A stretch of DNA of 18,355 nucleotides. Source: Lachnospiraceae bacterium UBA7076 (GTDB taxonomy: Bacteria; Bacillota; Clostridia; Lachnospirales; Lachnospiraceae). Where the stretch lies: contig DKZK01000003.1 in NCBI GenBank assembly GCA_002493625.1, positions 1 through 18,355 of the forward strand. The letters run 5' to 3'. Below the pieces are notes generated by a model. The model ran no database searches. It saw only the letters and a program-made list of their open reading frames with translations, and was not told the origin of the DNA. Positions 14,801 to 18,355 of this stretch are shown here, piece by piece. The stretch's first letter is position 1; every line of letters begins with the position of its first letter. The position numbers and the translations under genes were made by a program.

Positions 14801-14850
14801 AGATACCTGAGCTTATCGCTTAAAAGGCATTTTTTTATAAATTCAAGCAT
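11806..14850 (-). CDS. GtrA-YfhO fusion: flippase-like domain joined to GT-C type membrane glycosyltransferase
   Basis: A 1014-residue polytopic membrane protein. Residues about 10-135 form a GtrA/GtcA-like domain with four membrane segments (RYLIAGGCTTFVNLISFFLL, FAYFANRFFVF, a pair near 80-105 and the closing NYIFSKFFVFKK). The rest is YfhO-like: a first outer loop with Asp182 in LSLVDSLHQYLPFF, then SYYLASPFNLIFLLLG, many membrane segments, a large extracytoplasmic domain (about 620-950), a last membrane helix and a charged cytoplasmic tail. In Listeria and Bacillus, GtcA-type flippases and YfhO-type GT-C enzymes act in lipid-linked sugar transfer to teichoic acids, with CsbB-type GT2 enzymes making the lipid-sugar. 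Here two of the three functions are one chain. ATG at 14850 follows GGAG (14857-14860) by 6 nt; the TTG at 14862 overlaps that site. It starts 15 nt after the GH9 stop. Confidence 0.9.
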   Translation of the reverse strand: MLEFIKKCLLSDKLRYLIAGGCTTFVNLISFFLLRTFTDIERNVCNVIAICMAITFAYFANRFFVFRSRTKGIWGVLREVVSFVSLRMVSMAVEVLGFAILCDSFRLNEPVSKIFVQVIVLILNYIFSKFFVFKKTKRTLKEYFADNFCYIISGGIVLCVMLVVVISQGIAPFGSRSLSLVDSLHQYLPFFSEYRDKLLHEGSLFYTWNVAMGSNFMSLSSYYLASPFNLIFLLLGKEGIVAGFTIIAVAKIALCAVTMTHFLSYKDGTKSRGIHIIAISVAYALSNYVVGYYWNVMWLDCILIFPLIMLGFVRLMEQGDPKMYALSLFYALYCNYYIGFIICVFLVIWFFAYNHKKFKKFFTDGLKFALYSLIAGGMAAFMLIPAYKGIMLTASAGTKFPKWELYGSWFALLKQHLFMTMPITNQTFDGGVNLYCGMLVVVAFFMYVLSRRIKLTDKIRNVAVLALLMVSFNSVPLNFIWHGFHDQYGIPNRFSFLYIFVILVMTYDVFKRTKAIRVLQVILSGLLAGGFVILCNYKAGVSTKIFVASLIAVVVYSVVCLLRAANVYKGRVFHVVLTGFLMVEICVNSIMGFYDNGSADFEKYYSTTSDVETANRRIDELEAEKDSGFYRRELMDSTVLDEVSWHNMKSIGVFCSTVLGEMTTLMGRLGFYTGANEFLYMGATPFTNSIFNVKYLLHRDGDLNNFDFDYKDTVNGVGIYENPYPLSIGFAVSDSVKDWSRDNSLPINNQNSLANAMTGNGGFFNSIVPDFVVSSDTCDASVNRNVITYTPEKSGKNSFMVSFFIESGGDYYINCRGNYVTKIRFYINGAEYAYDRYQIQMFHLGELSEGDYISIEYCFDNVKAEKNTASIYMADFDREAYERVYHDLSENMLSVTSSEDGYIKGSINMPEGKTLFTSIPYDEGWSVYVDGEQAEYYALGKALIGVDMSPGEHEIEMIYTPQGLYTGIYISLWSWILLVAIVITMQKKEKTNKDKKQEKTDEINANDIDRSLNL

Positions 14851-14865
14851 TTTTTTCTCCAAGTA

Positions 14866-17166
14866 TTATTTTAGTCCGGTCAAGAGATATATAAGCGGAG
14901 AATTCCAATATATTGTTACCTCGTTACATGAAAAGCTCTGTGAATTATCCACATATGCGCATGCTGCCGGCAGTCCGAAAAGCACTGCTTTCGCATAAGG
15001 ATCCTCCAAATTGCTGTCAGGTCCGCCTACAAGCATGCCCGGCATAGTTTTTCCAAGCACCTGCGACGGCCTGTGATGCGTGCTGTCCGGTGACAAGGTA
15101 CCATATCCTGTCACGTAGCAATATGCTGTTCCATTTACACCGAAAATGTAATCCCGGTGTCTTTGGGCATACTCCTGATATGTTCCGTTACCTGTAATAT
15201 TTGCCGCCATAAGAAGTACCATGCCATTATTGGCAACGCTCATGTTGCTGCCCCACGGATACGTGTCTCCGAGAGCCATAAACAGGCTGCTTTTTTCACA
15301 TTTCTTTATCATCTCATCCGCCTGATGTGTAACCTCATCCTTTGCAGTCTGCCTGATTGTACTGTCTATATTTTCAGCCTTTGCAAGGTCGTAAACGGCA
15401 TATGTTCCTATATCAGCCCATCCTAAGCCCCTGCTGTAAAATTCATTGATAACCTCCTGTACGGCAGTTTCGTATTTCTTGTCGCCTGTAGCTATATAAA
15501 GCTCCGATGCAGCCCAAAGCCGCTCGTCGGCAAGCAGATTATCCGGGTATTCTCCCGTTACAATATCAGAAGGATTTCTATATCCGTTCATATTTGGATT
15601 TGCCTCAAGATATTCATATGCCTTCTTGGCCGCCTCCAGACATTCACCTGCAAATCCGGCATCTATGTCCTTGTATATGACGGAAGCCTTTGCCATAACA
15701 GCGGCAAAATCTGCCGTAGCCGTATAAGAGACAGGCGCAAGAACCATCTGATCCGTCTCATCAACGGCAAGCACAGTTTCCGGGAATACAAGGGCAGTAA
15801 CCTTATGATACACTCCTCCCGTTGCCTCATCCTGCATCTTAAGCATCCAGTCAAGCTCGTACTTTGCTTCATCCAGCAAATCGGGAACTCCGTTTCCGCT
15901 TTCAGGAATACCCATGTCATCAGCAGTCTGATTATAGTCCTCATATGCAAGGAACAAATCCTGAACGGTCTTTGCGCCGGAAACAATATACCTTCCATAA
16001 TCACCCGCATCATGCCATCCGCCTGACACATCCACCGTACCGCTTCCTTCACTGCCATATATAACCGCCTCGCCCATATGACATGCTTCATGGGCAAAAT
16101 CTCCTGATATACCTGCGTCAAGCACGCTTCCGCATCTCTGATTATACAGCATAAGCACAACGTCCTTATATACGTCATCGTACAAATTATCGCCTATGGA
16201 AAATTCGTAGGAATATCCTGAAGGACTTGAAAGTATTTTGTATCTTCCCGGGGTTTTGAAATCTGAAAAATCCCCAAGCCTTGTATTGTCACCTACAGTT
16301 CCGTCATATGCCAATTCACCGTATTTTCCAATATAAACCGTTTCCTCCGTTTCAGCGTCAACAATTTTAAACTTCTCATCATTGGAGGAGGTAGTGACAA
16401 CCGTCTTTACATCATTCGGCTTATATCCGATCTGATTTACCTTTACCCTGTTAGGGGTCGGCACGCCGCTTATAACCTCGGCATCCCCGCTGTCGCTTAC
16501 GATAAGTGATATGTTGTCAAAATGTATCTCATGCTCTCCTAAATCTCCGTCGCCCTCAAAACCGCCCATATTTATTACAAATCTCGGCGCCGGGTCTGAA
16601 TCTTCCTCCATAACGAAGGTTTTTGTAATCGTCTGCTTCTCAGATGTAAGAGCTACCTTTTCACTTGAATATGCGTGGTAATCGCCGCCGTTTATCTGTA
16701 CACGCCACTCGACGGTTCTGTCAACCGTTGAATAAACGTCAAAGGATAAGGTGTACTCACAGCCCTTTGCCATGGTAAAGCCGTCAAAATAAAGCTGACA
16801 GCCATGCTCCACGCCGCCCGGATAGCCTATTGCAGCCACCATCTCACCGTCAGCTGCAGAAAGGGTATATCTGCCGCCGTTTGTGTACGTCAGAAATCCG
16901 TGGAGCTCATTATCGTCAAAGTCTATGCCGATAACATCCGCGCCCTCCTTAATGACAAACTTGTCGCTGTCTGAAACCTCCGCCTCCGTGGTAGGCCAGT
17001 TGCCGTCATCCTCCAAAGGAGCCTCCGTACTTGTCATACTGGCATCTCCCGATGTGGCATTGCTTTCTGTCTGAGTATCTTTTTCCGTGTTCTTTTCACA
17101 TCCCGCAAATGCAAGTGTTACGGCAAGCGCAGTAACAACTGCAAATGTTTTCTTAAATCGTCTCAT
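14866..17166 (-). CDS. GH9 family lipoprotein glucanase with CBM4/9-like and Ig-like domains
   Basis: A 766-residue lipid-anchored glycoside hydrolase of inverting family 9, usually active on beta-1,4-glucans such as cellulose or cellodextrins. The signal peptide ends in lipobox AFAGC with Cys23, then a Ser/Thr/Glu-rich tether. Residues about 75-225 look like a CBM4/9 beta-sandwich. About 240-335 is the CelD_N Ig-like domain (VKVNQIGYKPNDVK). The GH9 barrel follows, with GGWHDAGDYGRY holding Asp386 and catalytic base Asp389, the HHRPS motif, and the C-terminal signature DNSQSFSCNEVTIYWNS with catalytic acid Glu749. All key residues are present. ATG at 17166 lies 9 nt after AGGAG (17176-17180); the TTG at 17187 lies upstream of that site and is unlikely. 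A TATATT at 17198-17193 is a weak -10 candidate; otherwise transcription comes from the hisA side. No dockerin or cell-wall sorting motif is seen. Confidence 0.95.
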   Translation of the reverse strand: MRRFKKTFAVVTALAVTLAFAGCEKNTEKDTQTESNATSGDASMTSTEAPLEDDGNWPTTEAEVSDSDKFVIKEGADVIGIDFDDNELHGFLTYTNGGRYTLSAADGEMVAAIGYPGGVEHGCQLYFDGFTMAKGCEYTLSFDVYSTVDRTVEWRVQINGGDYHAYSSEKVALTSEKQTITKTFVMEEDSDPAPRFVINMGGFEGDGDLGEHEIHFDNISLIVSDSGDAEVISGVPTPNRVKVNQIGYKPNDVKTVVTTSSNDEKFKIVDAETEETVYIGKYGELAYDGTVGDNTRLGDFSDFKTPGRYKILSSPSGYSYEFSIGDNLYDDVYKDVVLMLYNQRCGSVLDAGISGDFAHEACHMGEAVIYGSEGSGTVDVSGGWHDAGDYGRYIVSGAKTVQDLFLAYEDYNQTADDMGIPESGNGVPDLLDEAKYELDWMLKMQDEATGGVYHKVTALVFPETVLAVDETDQMVLAPVSYTATADFAAVMAKASVIYKDIDAGFAGECLEAAKKAYEYLEANPNMNGYRNPSDIVTGEYPDNLLADERLWAASELYIATGDKKYETAVQEVINEFYSRGLGWADIGTYAVYDLAKAENIDSTIRQTAKDEVTHQADEMIKKCEKSSLFMALGDTYPWGSNMSVANNGMVLLMAANITGNGTYQEYAQRHRDYIFGVNGTAYCYVTGYGTLSPDSTHHRPSQVLGKTMPGMLVGGPDSNLEDPYAKAVLFGLPAACAYVDNSQSFSCNEVTIYWNSPLIYLLTGLK

Positions 17167-17202
17167 ATGTTTTATCTCCTCTCTCAATTTTTAATATAGG
17201 CG

Positions 17203-17397
17203 TTTGCGAAACTCCTTTATTCGAAATCTAGTTGTGAAATATAGACAATATCACAAGCAAGGCATTCGTGGAGCCGTCAGTGCTTAGCGAGGTATTTTCG
17301 AGCTTAGCACTGCTACGTGCGATACATAGCGAAAGCGTGCCTTGCGGTGATTTGTCTATATTGTACAACGGACGTTCATAAAAACATAGTTTCGCAA
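17203..17397. repeat. 195-bp inverted-repeat element between hisA and the GH9 gene
   Basis: The outer ends TTTGCGAAACT (17203-17213) and AGTTTCGCAA (17388-17397) are inverted copies. Inside, 17239-17264 pairs with 17338-17361 (ATATAGACAA plus a CAAGGCA block) and CAGTGCTTAGC (17278-17288) pairs with GCTTAGCACTG (17302-17312). AGCGAAAGCGTG (17328-17339) also occurs at 9903-9914 in the convergent mosaic. One end abuts the hisA stop codon exactly. It may act as a terminator or mRNA stabiliser, or be a small non-autonomous mobile element. No open frame is supported in it, and no flanking target duplication is obvious. Confidence 0.7.
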
Positions 17398-18177
17398 TCA
17401 CCTGTTTTTAAAATATTCCAAAACATCTTGATATGGCATGCTGCCACCAAATATATCAAGCGCACTTCCTATGGTTACGTCAAGCCATCCTCGTCCAAGG
17501 CGCTTTAAGCAGTCCAAATCATCAAAGGAGCTTACTCCACCTGCATATGTAACAGGCTTGCCGCCCCACTCTCCCAGACACGCCGCAAGCTCTTTTTCTA
17601 TTCCCGACGCTTTCCCCTCAACATCAACCGCATGTATAAGGTATTCATCGCAAAACTCTGAAAGCATGTCAAGGGTGCGGTTATCTATGACTACATCCGT
17701 AAAGCTCTGCCATCTGTCCGTCACTATGTAATATTTCCCGTTCCTTTTTCTACAGCTCAAATCAAGCACAAGCCTTTCCCTGCCAACCGCTTTTACAAGT
17801 CCTTCCAGATTTTCAAAGTATATCCTTCCGTCTTTAAAAACATGGGAGGTTACTATGACATGGGAAGCTCCCATCTCAAGGAAGTCTTCGGCATTTTCAC
17901 TGTTTATGCCGCCTCCAATCTGAAAACCTCCGGGATAAACGCCAAGTGCTTTTTTTGCCTGCTCTACATCAGCCTCGTAATATCTGCTGTCCTTATGATT
18001 AAGGATAATAATGTGACCGCCGCTTATACCGCTTTTTTTATACATTTTCGCATAAAAATCAGCCCCTGACTTTGAAACATAATTTTCCTCGGCGCTATCC
18101 TTATTATCCTTCAGGCTTCCGCCCACAATCTGTTTGACAGAGCCGTTATGAATATCTATGCAAGGTCTGAATCTCAT
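17398..18177 (-). CDS. hisA: Eukaryotic-type HisA (ProFAR isomerase, yeast His6-like)
   Basis: Catalyses the Amadori isomerisation of ProFAR to PRFAR, the fourth step of histidine synthesis, in the cytoplasm. The 259-residue barrel matches the eukaryotic form of HisA: CIDIHNGSVKQIVGG at the start, GGHIIILN, QIGGGIN, VIVTSHVF, VLDLSCRKRNGKYYIV, DRWQSFTD, IHAVDVEG, TYAGGVSS and IGSALDIFGG near the end all have direct equivalents in yeast His6. Asp8 and Asp139 are the expected catalytic acids. The ATG follows AAAGGAG (18190-18196) by 12 nt, slightly long. No other his gene is next to it, and it has its own promoter. The similarity to yeast His6 is recalled, not computed here. Confidence 0.93.
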   Translation of the reverse strand: MRFRPCIDIHNGSVKQIVGGSLKDNKDSAEENYVSKSGADFYAKMYKKSGISGGHIIILNHKDSRYYEADVEQAKKALGVYPGGFQIGGGINSENAEDFLEMGASHVIVTSHVFKDGRIYFENLEGLVKAVGRERLVLDLSCRKRNGKYYIVTDRWQSFTDVVIDNRTLDMLSEFCDEYLIHAVDVEGKASGIEKELAACLGEWGGKPVTYAGGVSSFDDLDCLKRLGRGWLDVTIGSALDIFGGSMPYQDVLEYFKNR

Positions 18178-18217
18178 TTACAACCAAATCTCCTTTCAGC
18201 CACAAAGGACTTTTACA

Positions 18218-18246
18218 AGTATAACCTAAATCGCATATTTATTCAA
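18218..18246 (-). promoter_or_regulatory. Sigma-A promoter of hisA
   Basis: On the minus strand TTGAAT (18246-18241), a 17-bp spacer and TATACT (18223-18218). A start near 18211 leaves a leader of about 34 nt, too short for a T-box or histidine attenuator. Confidence 0.75.
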
Positions 18247-18355
18247 CATAATTCACACTTTACAACCATTATTCACAAGCGGTATAATATCCACGAAAGC
18301 AACGAGCAGGGCGTGAATGAGTAAAAGAACGTTTACGGGGCTGTTGCACTAAGGT
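18247..18355. other. Right-end intergenic DNA, no supported gene
   Basis: TATAAT at 18283-18288 is a plus-strand -10 candidate with a weak -35 (TTACAA, 18260-18265). An ATG at 18317 opens an 11-codon frame (MSKRTFTGLLH). The string GGGGCTGTTGCACTAA near 18337-18352 resembles the ends of some insertion sequences, but no partner end is in the window. Confidence 0.25.

Noticed and set aside
15663..16178. A 171-codon minus-strand frame inside the GH9 gene.
   Set aside because: It overlaps the GH9 catalytic domain in another frame, and its Arg/Cys/Met-rich translation is typical of an out-of-frame shadow.
18317..18352. An 11-codon plus-strand frame (MSKRTFTGLLH) as a histidine leader peptide.
   Set aside because: It has one His codon, is on the opposite strand to hisA and has only a weak ribosome binding site and -35 box.

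Overview
The window looks like chromosomal DNA of a low-to-mid GC anaerobic Firmicute, most likely a Lachnospiraceae member of the Butyrivibrio/Roseburia/Eubacterium type. This is inferred from gene content (archaeal-type prolyl-tRNA synthetase without an editing insert, ATP-type PEP carboxykinase, lipoprotein GH9 glucanase, EAL-PAS protein), AGGAGG ribosome binding sites and near-consensus sigma-A promoters. It holds ten complete genes and no rRNA, tRNA, CRISPR array or complete insertion sequence.

Layout. 1-447 is gene-free: three copies of a 14-nt direct repeat, one copy of a dispersed ~34-nt repeat and a terminator. 448-3166 (minus) is an apparent operon read as RluA-type pseudouridine synthase, ProRS, then a small membrane protein, from a strong promoter at 3272-3300. 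A MerR-like protein with a repeat-bearing linker (3305-4102, minus) is divergent from a DUF885 lipoprotein (4341-6233, plus), with a perfect 15-bp palindrome between them. PEP carboxykinase (6329-8065, plus) has its own promoters, and an EAL phosphodiesterase with a C-terminal PAS-like domain follows (8462-9658, plus). The EAL gene converges on a hybrid histidine kinase (9976-11739, minus) across a 300-bp mosaic of nested and crossed inverted repeats. The minus-strand series read from the right is a stand-alone eukaryotic-type HisA (17398-18177), a 195-bp inverted-repeat element, a GH9 lipoprotein (14866-17166), a GtrA-YfhO fusion only 15 nt downstream (11806-14850), and then the kinase, which has its own promoter.

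How the genes may work together. The GH9 hydrolase and the GtrA-YfhO protein are probably translationally coupled, pairing a lipid-anchored surface glycanase with a membrane machine that joins a flippase-type domain to a GT-C transferase. This is the most functionally suggestive unit. The EAL protein and the hybrid kinase are signalling proteins whose targets cannot be read from the sequence.

The most unusual non-coding signal is a recurring 3'-flanking element (core ATGTCCT-A/G-AG) placed just downstream of pckA, the EAL gene and the kinase gene, each in that gene's own sense. It leads into long hairpins whose paired bases co-vary between copies. Four genes (DUF885, GtrA-YfhO, GH9, kinase) have a longer possible start that overlaps their own ribosome binding site; the starts given here are the ones placed correctly behind that site.
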